Shown here piece by piece: positions 23,020 to 33,601 of a stretch of DNA of 64,000 nucleotides. Made by a program: the position numbers and the translations under genes. The DNA comes from Phallus indusiatus (lineage: Eukaryota > Basidiomycota > Agaricomycetes > Phallales > Phallaceae), in NCBI GenBank assembly GCA_027605045.1, contig JAQFWX010000002.1:806001-870000 (forward strand). The letters run 5' to 3'. The notes below the pieces were generated by a model. It saw only the letters and a program-made list of their open reading frames with translations. It searched no databases and was not told where the DNA came from. Positions within the stretch are counted from its first letter, which is position 1; every line of letters begins with the position of its first letter.

Positions 23020-25023
23020 TTATAAAATGATATCTTTGAAGCTGTCGAAGTGAAAGTGACTCTCCTCTGGGCCGAAGTCCGTCGGCCTTGCAAACCAGTC
23101 CCGACAGTAATCGATATACCCTTCAACTTCAGTCGACATGGGCTCGCGTGTCGTCTTCTCCAGGTCCATGTGATAATCGAGGGTGTGCGCATATATCTGG
23201 TTAAGAAAATCGATACCCGATCCCGTAACATACATGGGCTTCTCGGAGAGTGCCAACAAGAGAGCAGCAATTTGTGTCGTGTATGGGAGGGACATGGAGA
23301 GGTCGCTGAAGGAGAAGTCAATAACCGTAAGAAACGGAAGGAGCGTTAGGATTTGTTGATTGTCTCTTTCTGGGGGTGAGAAACGAGTTTTGAGGAAAAG
23401 GCTGAAATTGGGGATGCGTGGAAGACTATCCATTGGTGTTTGGAAAGGGTGCGTAAAGTCGAACGGGTTTGTTACGTCGTCGCCGTTTACGGATACATTC
23501 AAACTGAGCGCTTGTATACCAGGAGAGTATCTCGCGAATAAACCCAATACGTTCGCGAAATGGAAAGGAACCGCCGTGAGTACTTGTAAGACGCGCCAGG
23601 CGACAGGCCCTTGACGACTGCAGACAAGTTGGCTGTAGTTATCATATGTCATGTCCACCTTACAAAAGCGTAACTTCAGGGAAACCAACTTTGAACATCG
23701 GAGAATTGGGTAAAAAGAGGTCCATGGTATAGTTGGTAACGTCTCTACTGGTATTTCTCCTACCAGTGTTAAAGATTGTAACTCTGGGCATTTACTCCCT
23801 ATCATCGCAAGCAGGTCGAGGATAATATGGTCGGGTAACGACCAGGGCATAATCCAGTTAAGTTTCCTGAGCGACGAAAAGGAGAACCTGGAGAACATAT
23901 TGAAAGTTATCACAGGGGAAACCAATGGACCGAGTGCGATATCCTCTAGCAAGAAAAACTGTTTTGCGACGTCATTCTGCCGGGTAATAGACCTTTTGTC
24001 AATGGCTTCATCAAAGGAGAATGTATTTCTGCGATGAATGTGGAGCTGTGATAGACCGGTCGTTTGAGATAATTTCTCCACCGTCTCATCCGTAACCAAT
24101 ACAGCGGGAAAGTCCAGGGTGTTGGAATTACGATATAATCACTAGTTAGATAGTAGATAACACGCGTCACGACGCGTAACATGTAACCTGGGGCGCCGGG
24201 CAAAAGACTGACGTCTTTTGACCGTTGCATCCCAGGTATGTAAACTACAGCAATTAATATGACGTCTTTTGACCGTTGCATCCCAGTGCACGTTCAACAC
24301 AGGGATGTTAAACTTTGTGCAAAAGTTGACACAATGTTGAGGAACGGGGTTAAGTTTGTCATTCGCTCATCGGGTTCGATATCCTGCACTGTGTCTAGGT
24401 GAAAAACTTTCAACCTTGACACTCGAGTTGTCAATGTGCGAGACAAATGACTGAACCACTCCGAGTTAATGTCATGTAAATCCCATCCCTCAAGCAAAAT
24501 TTTTTCCAAGTTTGGAGAAATTAATGGATCTATATCCGCTGTTCGCGGGTCGTTTGTTCCGTGCCATTCCAAGCTATGACATCCTGGGAAAAGGTAGTCG
24601 GTCGTACCCAGAGGCAGATTTCGGGTCGAAACCCGTAAAAATCTCACAGCATCCTGGAGAGCGAAAGCGTCACGACCGAAACCTATCAAAACTCTAACTC
24701 TGCTGGAATACTCAAAAAATCTTCTCCAGGTCTGGTATGTGGGAGGCTCCAAAATTCCCTAGAGATTTTTGGGGAGTCGTATCGGAGACGAAAAAATCAA
24801 TAACCTTTGAAAGTCTTACGTAGCAACGACATGAACCTGGGCCACCCATTTTTGTTGTTCCCAACACGTCCAGCGCGTCCTTCAGCCTCACAGTTTTCCA
24901 CAAAAATGGCATAGAGGCATGGAAGAAAAGGTAGTTGACACAAATGGTGTTGCCAAGATCAGAAGGAGGCAAGGTGAAAAGAATCATATCCACCAGCTCG
25001 CGAGTTCTGAGAACGCGGTTCAT
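23020..25023 (-). CDS. F-box-like protein, middle junction possibly broken
   Basis: Probable substrate adaptor of SCF ubiquitin ligases. Exon 1 (24820-25023) encodes an F-box-like start: LRTRELVDMILFTLPPSDLG followed by CVNYLFFHASMPFLWKTV. Exon 2 runs from 24758 to about 24294, and a long open block covers about 24099-23020, ending HFHFDSFKDIIL-stop. The body has a repeating Leu pattern (SLTSLC, LQSLTLVGEIP, LVSLKLRFCKV, IQALSLNV) like LRR-type F-box proteins. The 195 bases between the two long blocks contain in-frame stops, a 27-bp direct repeat and no splice pair that restores phase. Either an unusual intron or a disrupting insertion lies there, so the gene may be a recent pseudogene. Confidence 0.6.
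24209..24286. repeat. 27-bp direct repeat, two copies
   Basis: The sequence tgacgtcttttgaccgttgcatcccag (positions 24209-24235) recurs at 24260-24286, 51 bases downstream. The first copy is preceded by aaaagac, which forms a small inverted repeat with gtctttt. The repeat sits in the unexplained gap of the F-box gene. Confidence 0.9.
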
Positions 25024-25618
25024 TGCTAGAAACTGTTGTTTAGTACAGTGAAGATAGACAGTTGGACGATTATTATTGAAGGAGCCGACTTATATACTTT
25101 CCTCCCCCTCTTGGCTGTCTTTATGTTCAATTGGACTCACAACGTTTGCGAGGACCCGTTTTTAACCGGTACCATCATGTCCACTAACGAGGCTCAACGA
25201 TGTCCAGAATCCAACCACCTGAAAATGGACGCCAAGCCCCTGATACCGACTGCAGTGAATAGATATATGTACATATACACGGATATTGCTGGCGGTAAGA
25301 ATTTCGAAAGATTGTTGTTGTCGCGCGCCAGAACAAGTGTTCATGCCAAACTGATCTTTGTTTCCCTTCGACGTGTTGCCGAGAAGAACAAACAACAGAT
25401 TCAATGTTTAAAATATCGGGGCTTTGTTTCACTAGGTCCTCAGTCCTAGTATATTTCCCCTTTGGGCCATGTCCTAAAACAATACTCCTAAAACAATACT
25501 TTCGGTCCCCATTTTGAAAAGTATAAATCCAGTACGAAGTGCAATTTCAACCTAGCACTTAAGCCCCCACCCCCCTTCAACGAACCAACAAATAACCGAA
25601 TTTGATCCTCGACCAAAC

Positions 25619-26454
25619 ATGAACTACAAAGATCCAAACGTCAACGCGGGATACCTTCCCGTCGCAGAGTTGGTCGCACCGAGTCAGAAGAATACAAGGC
25701 GGCCTTCCGAAAAATTGCTGAACTGGGAGACCAATTTCATCGACAAGTGTTGTGAAGGGACCAAGTACCCAAGTCGAGCATTGAAATCCCAGTGGGCTTT
25801 AATCTTGGCAGAGAAGAGGGTGCGCAATATGAAGCCCAATGCTGAGAGCAAGGAGAACCTTCAGCTTCAACAAAAATGGCTTACACAGTACGTGACTATA
25901 GCTGATTCAAAGACTTATTTGAATGAACAATTGAATATATAGTTATGAGGAACAAATCGACGGCTGGGTGAAAAAGAGGATATCGTCGTCAAGGCAAGAG
26001 GGTGAAGCCTCCAGAAAAGGAAATATAGGAGGCTCTGAAAACGATCAAAGAAGTTCATTTGCTTTACACGAGTCCATTGCCCATCCTACCACTGATGTTC
26101 AACGGTACGCGTATAGCCAAAACCACCAACACAAGAACCGCGGTGAAGAGGTTCGTAATCAGTCCGCCCCTTGTAGATCACTGATTGATCTTTTTTCAGA
26201 AATTCTTTGACGACACGCCTGAAAATCGAGGACTGTCTGTAGCGCCTGACTTGAGGCACGATACGGGAATTATCCGCCCCATTTCAATTGACGATGAGGT
26301 GTTTCGCACTGGAAGCCGGCTAGATGTACTAGCTCATTTAGCTTCGCTGCAGCAACCTCTACCCATTCCGGCAAACCGTGTAGAGCAAACGCGTGCTCCC
26401 GCAACTGACAACAAAGAACGACCCCACTCCACATCTCTCAGCCCCACATATTAG
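25619..26454 (+). CDS. Unknown protein, intact member of a tandem duplication
   Basis: Exons 25619-25887, 25943-26150 and 26200-26454 join in phase to 243 residues. The product is hydrophilic with no signal peptide or membrane segment. It has an N-terminal Lys/Glu-rich helical part (KWLTHYEEQIDGWVKKR), a Ser/His/Gln-rich centre and a C-terminal block (SIDDEVFRTGSRLDVLAHLA then SLQQPLP) that is the part best conserved in the decayed copy at 27.2-27.8 kb. I do not recognise a family. Conservation of the final block between the copies suggests it was under selection. The upstream 500 bases are also duplicated. Confidence 0.55.
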
Positions 26455-26849
26455 GACGACTCGTACCTCGCGAAGTATGGCGAGGATATTATTGTGGGGG
26501 CAATAACGTTTATAGACTCTTCCTGTTTTGATCACCATCTGTTTTATGATCTCTCTCTTGCGACCTATTGTGTGTTTAAAGAGGATATTTTCGTTGTTTT
26601 GCCACCTACCTTTGTGTAGATATTGAATGAAGCTTTTGCAGATACTGATAAGAAATCGTCCCCATTTAGTCTCTAATGAGAGGTGATAAAAAGCTTTGCT
26701 GAAGTAACAGTGTAAAATTATCGCGAGCGTGAAGTACAGGATGCAATCGATAAGACCAAGATGGATTAACGATGTTCAAACTCCGTCTGAAAGTTGCGGG
26801 CTGGGAAAGTCAAACAACTCCTGATGTCCGAGTCCGAAAGCCAACGACT
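26455..26849. other. Spacer between the duplicated units
   Basis: This is the 3' flank of the intact copy. It contains stretches (such as ttttgccacctacctttgtgtagatattgaa) that recur downstream of the decayed copy at about 27888-27915, showing that the duplication includes 3' sequence. No gene is seen. Confidence 0.5.
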
Positions 26850-27785
26850 TGGCGTCGATTCCTGATGCCAATTTTAGTGGACCTAGGTGGAGATGCATGC
26901 GTATTGTCATACTAATTCTCGATGGATTGTTGTTGTCACGTCGGCACTGCGCCAGAACAAGTGGCCACGCCAGACTGGTCTTTGTTCGCGTCCGAAGTGT
27001 TGTCCTAAAGAGTGAACAACAAAACAACATCAGCTTGAGGACCAGAACGTCGGGCTTTGTTTCATTAGGTCCTCAGTCATAGGTAATTCCTCCCTCCTCT
27101 CTTTGTGCCATGTCCTGAACTTGGCATCCTTTCCCCGTTTTGAATGGTATAAACACAGTATAAAGTGCAGTTTGAACAAAGCACTTAAACCCCCCACTAA
27201 GGCGGGAATGGGCTTTCGTTTTGACCGAGAAAAGGCTGCAAAACACGGTGCGTGAGCCAACGCCAGCGTCAAGACCAAGGAGAAGTGGAGAAATATTTGG
27301 CTTTCGCAGTACGTCACTACAGCTGATCTAAAGAATTGATTGAAAGGATATTCGGATATGTAGTTACGAAAAACAAATCGAAAGCTGGTTCAACAATAGG
27401 GTGACGTCGCTGAAGCGAGCAGGCGAAGCCAAGGAAGAAAGTACAGTTGCAGTACCTGCTATCCACAATTCCACCAATCATTCTGCTACTCTCTTTCAGC
27501 AATACGCAACCGAATATCAGATGAATTGCGAAGAGGTTCGTAATCAGTCTTATCCTGTATAACCCACTGCATTCCAACTCTTCATCTTTTCAGAAGTCCT
27601 CCGGAGACACACCCGAGATCCAGAGAGGGAGCATCTCATTCGATGATGAGGTGTTTCGGAGCGGAACCCGATTAGAAATACTTGCACATCTTGCATCGTT
27701 GCAGCAGCCTTTGCCCTCATTGCTCCAGCACACCTCGACAAACTGTGTAGGGCACACGCATACTCCTGCCCCTGACAAGGAGTGA
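26850..27785 (+). pseudogene. Decayed tandem copy of the 25.6-26.5 kb gene with its promoter
   Basis: The segment repeats, in order, the intact copy's upstream region (gggctttgtttca, aggtcctcagtc, the TATAAA-box region and agtataaagtgcag) and its exons 2-3. Recognisable protein blocks are YEKQIESWFNNRV, SFDDEVFRSGTRLEILAHLA and SLQQPLP, ending at a stop near 27785. Most of exon 1 has been deleted and replaced by about 100 unrelated or scrambled bases with no usable ATG. The exon 2/3 intron (GTTCGTAATCAG donor) is preserved. The C-terminal frame is still open, so a truncated protein is conceivable, but a pseudogene is more likely. Confidence 0.65.
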
Positions 27786-28386
27786 CCTCATCGTACTTCT
27801 CTCTGATTCGCGGGCCACCAGGACTACTTGTATCTTGCGAACTACGTTAAAGATGTTGTTTTAGCTTCAGATTGTATTGTCGTCGTTTTGTCACCCACCT
27901 CTTTGTAGATATTGAAGTTTTGCCTATATTGATAAGAGACCGTTTGACATTGGCTAGAGGGGGATGTAATATTCTCGCGAACGTAGTGCGGGATGTGATC
28001 GATAAGACTAAAGCTTACGAATTACGGTGTTCAACCGCCGCCTGAAAATTTTCCGAATGTTTACGCGTCGAGAGCAACTTGACATTCAGTTGAAGCTTCT
28101 TTCGTCAACTTCAATTTCGATGGTTTGATGTCAAATCCTACTAGCTTTAAGAACTGAGACCACTCATTCACATTTCCATCCCTACTCTAGCTTGAGATAT
28201 GAGCCAAGCCACTCAGATCAAAACGATTACATTCCTTGTCTTTCATCATCTGAATTAAACAAGGGTTTCGTTCGTATCTGTAAACGCTGTATGCATAACA
28301 AATAACTTATGTGCTGAATACAAAATTACTAAATTGAGTTGGCGCCCTGAACTACTAGTATATTGCTTCCAAGATCAAGAGTCAAA
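27786..28386. other. Intergenic region, no gene supported
   Basis: The first part matches the 3' flank of the intact duplicated gene; the rest is the 3' flank of the desaturase on the minus strand. Confidence 0.5.
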
Positions 28387-30470
28387 TTACTGCTCCTTAT
28401 CTGCCTGTTCCAAAACTTTCGCAATAGCCAATTGGCGTAGCCGCCTTCTAGCCATTAGCGAATGACGATTATGGTTTTGAAAAGCCCACGTTGCATCTTG
28501 CCATATAATTTCCTCATTTCTCACTCGGATAGAGTACGGACGAAAAATCCTCGCACCTCCGGGCTATTGAACGTGGTCAAAGTAAGTAATGACAACCAAA
28601 ATGAAAAAAAGTTCGGTGGATTGACATACGTGTTCTCTCATATATTGAGTGACGTCAATCAAATAATCGTCTACCATCAGGAAACAGCATTCCTTGGGGG
28701 CCGCCCCCATGTGACTCTGAGCTTTAGCTCGACTCCAAACAGGTCCCTCCCATCTCTGCACTTGCCCTTCGTGAACGGGATAACTATTAATTGCACCTTG
28801 ATTGGAGAGGTTCTGCTGCTTTTCTTTCATATATTCTAGCGCATACTGGATTTCTTCGGTATCGGCACGTCGGACGTGGCTCGCCAATTTGAAATAAGAA
28901 AGCGAACTGATGATCCATTTGCAAGGGTCCCAGTCCGTCAGAGCAGGTCCCGCCCGGTAGTCATATGGAAATGCGTGCTATCTCGCGAATGTCATTTCTG
29001 GTTCTTATCATGATTAAAAATTGAAAAAAAATAAATTACATGCTAAAAAGCAAGTCAGTTTTACAATGATCGGTGTGCATGAAAAGACAAAGAATTACAA
29101 AGTTATGATTTCCTTCTCCACACGTGAACAGTGCCATAACCTACGAAATGCAAAATTAGAATATCAAGAACTTATCCAAAAATGAAATAATAAACCTTAC
29201 CAGATTCCCTTTCGCGCTTGTTTCGTCCGAGAACCGTTGCAAGCCCTCCCAGTGAGCCAACCTAAACCAAATGTAAGACGCAGAAATGAATCGACCTGAG
29301 AATAGGGCAATACGAATTAACAATGAACGTCGAGTGCCATGCTAATTCAAAAGATCAGCATATGCCTTAGCTTGTAAGTTGGAAAGACAAACTAAAAACT
29401 CGAGCAACCAGGCCCGCCCATATAAAGCTCCCTCGTGCGTCTCCCCATGTCAAACCCAAAATTGCCGGGAAAACGAATCCGAAGAAGATGGCAGCTTCCA
29501 CTGGGTACATTTTATATTTGAGTATTTACGTAAAATCGTCAAGGATAACATACGGTAGTATTTATGTTGAATTCTGACAACTAAACCGATGTATCAATGA
29601 GTGTTTACATTGAGCTCCAAAAACAACACACCCATACTTACCTGGGTCGTTTTCCAAATCATTTTTTTCTACTGAGTTTAACTTTTCATAGGTCGGTTTG
29701 AAAAAAATCCATCCCACGTGGGAGAAAAGCAGTCCTTTTGAAGCCGCATAACTGCGTGGATTCAAGGATGAGTAGTGGTAACTTAATTATATGTTACACT
29801 CACGGATCGTGATCAGGGTCGTCTGTGAATCTCTAATAGAAAAATTATCAAAACTGGAATCGAGAAATTTGTTGGACGCGTGTTTACATGATGCAATCTA
29901 TGTCTGAGACACCTAGAAAGTGAGAACATACCCGATTCTCTATCACTGCAGTAGAATTTCCATTTAAATGTTGAACGCTTACCACCACTAATCCAATTTT
30001 TTCAGGTTAAAAAATAAGAGGACCTTCCATGACTTTGCAGAGCTACTTACTTTGATTGACCCTTGACAAGCCATGGACCCGAAGATAGCAACCATTACGC
30101 GGACAATCATTGTGGCCTTGAACGCACGGTGTGAATACAATCTATGATATCCAAGGGTTATGCTATTCAAGAGAGATAGAAAGATAATGTTTCAACAAGA
30201 TCCTGGTGCACAAGTATTTCGAAGTCCTCACCCAAGCATAGAAAGTCTATACGAAGCGAATGCCAAAAAGAGAGAGTATATAGAAATGTTCTTCCACGGA
30301 GATACGTATAGAACTCCATAAGTAGCCAACACATGCGTTCCAACGAAGAATATGCTGTTTGGCCACCAGATAGGTGAATGGCGAGGGGGTTTGGAGTTCT
30401 CTGTGTCTAAAACTGCTGAGACTGGTTTTCCTTTGATATACCCAGAGGATTCTGAGTTGGGTGACAGCAT
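28387..30470 (-). CDS. OLE1: Delta-9 (stearoyl-CoA) fatty acid desaturase with C-terminal cytochrome b5, copy 1
   Basis: ER membrane enzyme introducing the delta-9 double bond into palmitoyl/stearoyl-CoA. Thirteen exons: 30232-30470, 30051-30162, 29983-29987, 29888-29912, 29804-29832, 29642-29751, 29554-29580, 29393-29500, 29314-29341, 29201-29261, 29099-29140, 28630-28977, 28387-28563 (436 residues). Histidine boxes are HRLYSH, HRLHH and HNFHAFP. The fused cytochrome b5 domain at the C-terminus carries the haem motif HPGG, split across the last intron. Exon 3 is a 5-nt microexon (tggtg) needed to complete the conserved Trp-Trp before CLRHRLHH. The N-terminus is short for OLE1. A paralogue with the same exon map lies just upstream. 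Confidence 0.93.
29983..29987 (-). other. 5-nt microexon of desaturase copy 1
   Basis: Minus-strand sequence tggtg, preceded by ATTAG and followed by GTAAGC. It supplies one Trp codon and two bases of the next, restoring GSIK-WW-CLRHRLHH. Without it the frame is lost. Confidence 0.75.
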
Positions 30471-31483
30471 CCGTGTCTCCGACTGATTCTGAAAGCTCGA
30501 GTTTTCTCTTGTCAGATTGGGTTGACAATCGGCGCGTCTAGTACTTGGGAAGAGAGTATCGATAAGGTGGCTGAGAGAGGAAAGATGGAGACCCGAGAGA
30601 AGAGATTATACGGATAATGAGTCTACGTATTAAAGCCTATTTGGGGGTGTCGGTTGGCATAGCCTGAGCTACATCCTTCCCTTTCCGTTGGGGAAGGCGA
30701 TACGATGCAATACGATATTTTCTTTAACTCTCTGGGATTATGAGATTGGCCACATCACTGGGGTTAAGCTTTTCCGACGCACATTTTCCTAAATGATCAT
30801 ATCAACCTGGCCTAATAAATCCCTTTAGGAATTTCTTCTCACCAAGAATTAGATACCAATAATATCATTCGGTAGCCATATTTTGATATCCTACCAATGT
30901 GGAACTACTTCAGGTACTATCATTACTATCACTACAACATATCAAATCAATCAGTTGGGATTGCTACGTAGTACGTAGTACTACGTACAGGAGCCCCATG
31001 AACGAATAGTCGGGCGCTGGGGTGTAAGAGACCCAAAACTGCCTAAGGCTCTGCTTGTTACCATGCATCATGGCCGTTTTGTTCAGACGTAAACGCCGTG
31101 AGCCGTGGCGCTCAAATTGCCGAAGGGGTTAATTTATTTCTAAACGGTAAACCCAAAACAATACCAAAATAAACCAACCAGTTTTCTCTGACAGTTGTTA
31201 TAATGTACATCGTAGCAATCTTGAAACCAACTACCGGTTTCTGACAGTAAACTTGAAGAGTGGCATTCACCTGGTCAAGATATTTAGTTTGAATGATAGT
31301 TCAGCAGTAATAGATATTGTGAGTACTAATATAGTCTACAGGTAAAACGAAAAGGATCTACACTAACCAAGTATGTTCAAACAACATACAACGAAAGAAT
31401 TGGCTTGAAATTACTTCCATAGTGCCAGCAGGACGTTGAAATGTGGGCGGTGACTATCACCAATCTCGGTTATGACATACATT
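30471..31483. other. Intergenic region between the two desaturases
   Basis: It holds the promoter of copy 1 and the 3' flank of copy 2. A near-palindrome built from tacgtagta units lies at 30965-30988. No gene is seen. Confidence 0.5.
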
Positions 31484-33601
31484 CTAAGAAGTATCCTCTA
31501 GTTCCAGAATCTTAGCGATAGCCAATTGGCGTAACCTTCTCTTAGCCATAAGAGAGTGGTAGTTGTGATTCTGGAATGCCCAAGTCGCGTCCTGCCATAT
31601 GACACTATCATCTTCTGCATCAGAGTCGGTGGGCACAACTCGGATTGAATAAGGGCGGAATATCTTCGCGCCACCGGGCTTTGAGAAAAAAATTAAATCT
31701 CAGAAGAACAAGCAAAAAGGAAATTTTTGGATAAAGCCCTCACATGCTCCTTCATATAATGGGTAACGTCAATAAAATAATCATCAACCGTGATAAAACA
31801 ACGTTCTCGTGCAGTTTTCACGTGATCACAAGCTTTGGTGCGACTCCAAACGGGACCGTCCCATTTCTCCATTTGTCCTTCATGCAGGAGCACCGGCGTC
31901 GTCGGCTGTTTATGGGGGTGGGTGATCGTATTTCCGAGATCGTTATGGTGAGGTTCTTGTACTCGTTTCTGTTTCCTGTTCATGTATTCTAGCGCGTAAT
32001 AAATATCCTCGGTTCGAGCACGTCGAACCTGATAAACTAGTCCCAAATAGGACAGTAGGTTTATGATCCATTTGGAAGGATCCCAGTCTGTCAAAGCCGG
32101 ACCTGAACGGAAATCGTATGGAAATGCGTGCTGTAAAAAAGACGATCAATAACCCGCGGTTCGGTTTCATGTAGGATCACTGAGGAAATTTTACATGCTT
32201 TCAACGTGTCAGTATGACGCGACGCTTTTCCGTGGCAAGGTGTATAGACTTACGAAATTGTGATTTCCTTCTCCACATGTAAGCAACGCCATGGTCTACG
32301 AATTCAAATTAATGATATCTTTAATTTTTCTGGATGACATAGACGCAGACAGTGGACTCACAAGGTTTCCCTTCGCACTCGTCTCATCGGAGAATTGTTG
32401 TAAACCATCCCAATGAGCAAACCTACAGGTTTTCCAACAGAAGTTTTCTTCCTAAACGATCGGAATATAACTTACGAGTTGACTAGGAACGTGCAATGCC
32501 AGACTACACGTTCAAGACATGAGCTGGCATTGCGAAAGTAAAAAAACGTACACGCACTCATGACCCTAGCGATCAACCCTGCCCATATGAAACCACCCTT
32601 TGGATCTCCCCATAGCCACCCTAAAAACGTTGGGAGAATCAACCCAGATATTATGGCGCCTTCGACTTGAGAAATAGAAAAAAGAATCCATCATAAGGAC
32701 CATTTCATAGCCACCACTTTAATATGACGTACTGTAAAACCTGTGCTGTATTCTCACGACTGTTTGATCGTATTTAGTGAGCTAACAGAGGAAAAAGGAG
32801 CTCCGTCGGGAATTCAAATGATGCGTTTACCTGGATCATCCTCTAAATCTTTTCTCTCCACTGATTCTAGTTTCTCATATGCAGGTTTGAAAAATATCCA
32901 TCCTACGTGGGAGAAGAGAAGGCCTTTCGTAGCGGCATAACTGTAGCGCGGGACAATTGAGAAGAGAGGAACATTTGTTTAGGAAAATCCGTACTGACGG
33001 GTCGTGCACGGGATCGTCTGTGAAGCGCTAAAACAAATGATGTTGGCGTCATATACGATAAGGGTTGCTTGGACGAACGTGATGTAGTCTATGTCGAAGG
33101 CACCTAAAGCAAATCAGACACGTGTTTCAACTTTGCGACGTGGATTGGGAATGACTTGAGACTGACCACCACTAGATACAAATTACGATATACCATAGTG
33201 CATTAGTTCGAACGAGAACGTTCAGAACACGAATACCTACCTTTATTGAACCTTGAAACGCCATTAAACCTAGAATTGCTAATACAGTACGGGTACCAGC
33301 TGTAGCACGAAATGTTCGGTGAGAATACATCCTGTGGTATCCTATGGTTATACTATAATGATCGTGTATGGATTCTCAGTGAAGACTCGAGAGAAGAAGA
33401 GAGCACTCACCCAAACATTCCAAGTTGCCATAAGACGAATGTCAAAATGAGCGTGTATGTTGGGACTCGTTTGAGTGGGGACACGTATACGACCCCATAA
33501 GCTGCAAGCAGATGTGTCCCAACGAAAAATATGGCATTCGCCCACCAAATGGGGGGGCTCGGTCTGTTTGGCCTAATGTCTCCTGAGGGAACGTACTGCA
33601 T
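31484..33601 (-). CDS. OLE1: Delta-9 fatty acid desaturase with C-terminal cytochrome b5, copy 2
   Basis: Paralogue of the gene at 28.4-30.5 kb. Exons: 33411-33601, 33241-33352, 33167-33171, 33079-33103, 32999-33027, 32831-32940, 32733-32759, 32558-32665, 32476-32503, 32362-32422, 32254-32295, 31744-32130, 31484-31678 (439 residues). Ten of the 11 internal exons match copy 1 exactly in length. Histidine boxes are HRMYSH, HRLHH and HNFHAFP, with HPGG in the cytochrome b5 part. The 5-nt exon 3 (tggtg) is conserved. I started at 33601; an upstream in-frame ATG at 33676 would add 25 residues unlike the paralogue. The linker before cytochrome b5 is longer and His/Pro-rich, the main difference between copies. 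Confidence 0.92.
33167..33171 (-). other. 5-nt microexon of desaturase copy 2
   Basis: Minus-strand tggtg flanked by an ATCTAG acceptor and a GTCAGT donor, identical in sequence and position to the microexon in the paralogue although the flanking introns have diverged. Confidence 0.75.

Noticed and set aside
23020..23349. Plus-strand open frame of 99 codons opposite the F-box gene.
   Set aside because: It is the antisense shadow of a long, family-consistent minus-strand coding block.
25036..25449. 137-codon plus-strand open frame, whose end (GFVSLGPQS) recurs in the frame at 26849-27082.
   Set aside because: The similarity comes from the duplicated promoter DNA; the rest of the two frames is not alike as protein, so this is duplicated non-coding sequence.
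27370..27430. QIESWFNNRV in the decayed copy resembles the WF-x-N-x-R core of a homeodomain, raising the idea of a mating-type locus.
   Set aside because: The intact copy reads QIDGWVKKRI at the same place, without the Phe and Asn, and the flanking helices do not fit a homeodomain.
30965..30988. Near-palindrome of tacgtagta units as a possible regulatory site between the desaturases.
   Set aside because: It is a low-complexity repeat with no second instance near the other desaturase promoter.
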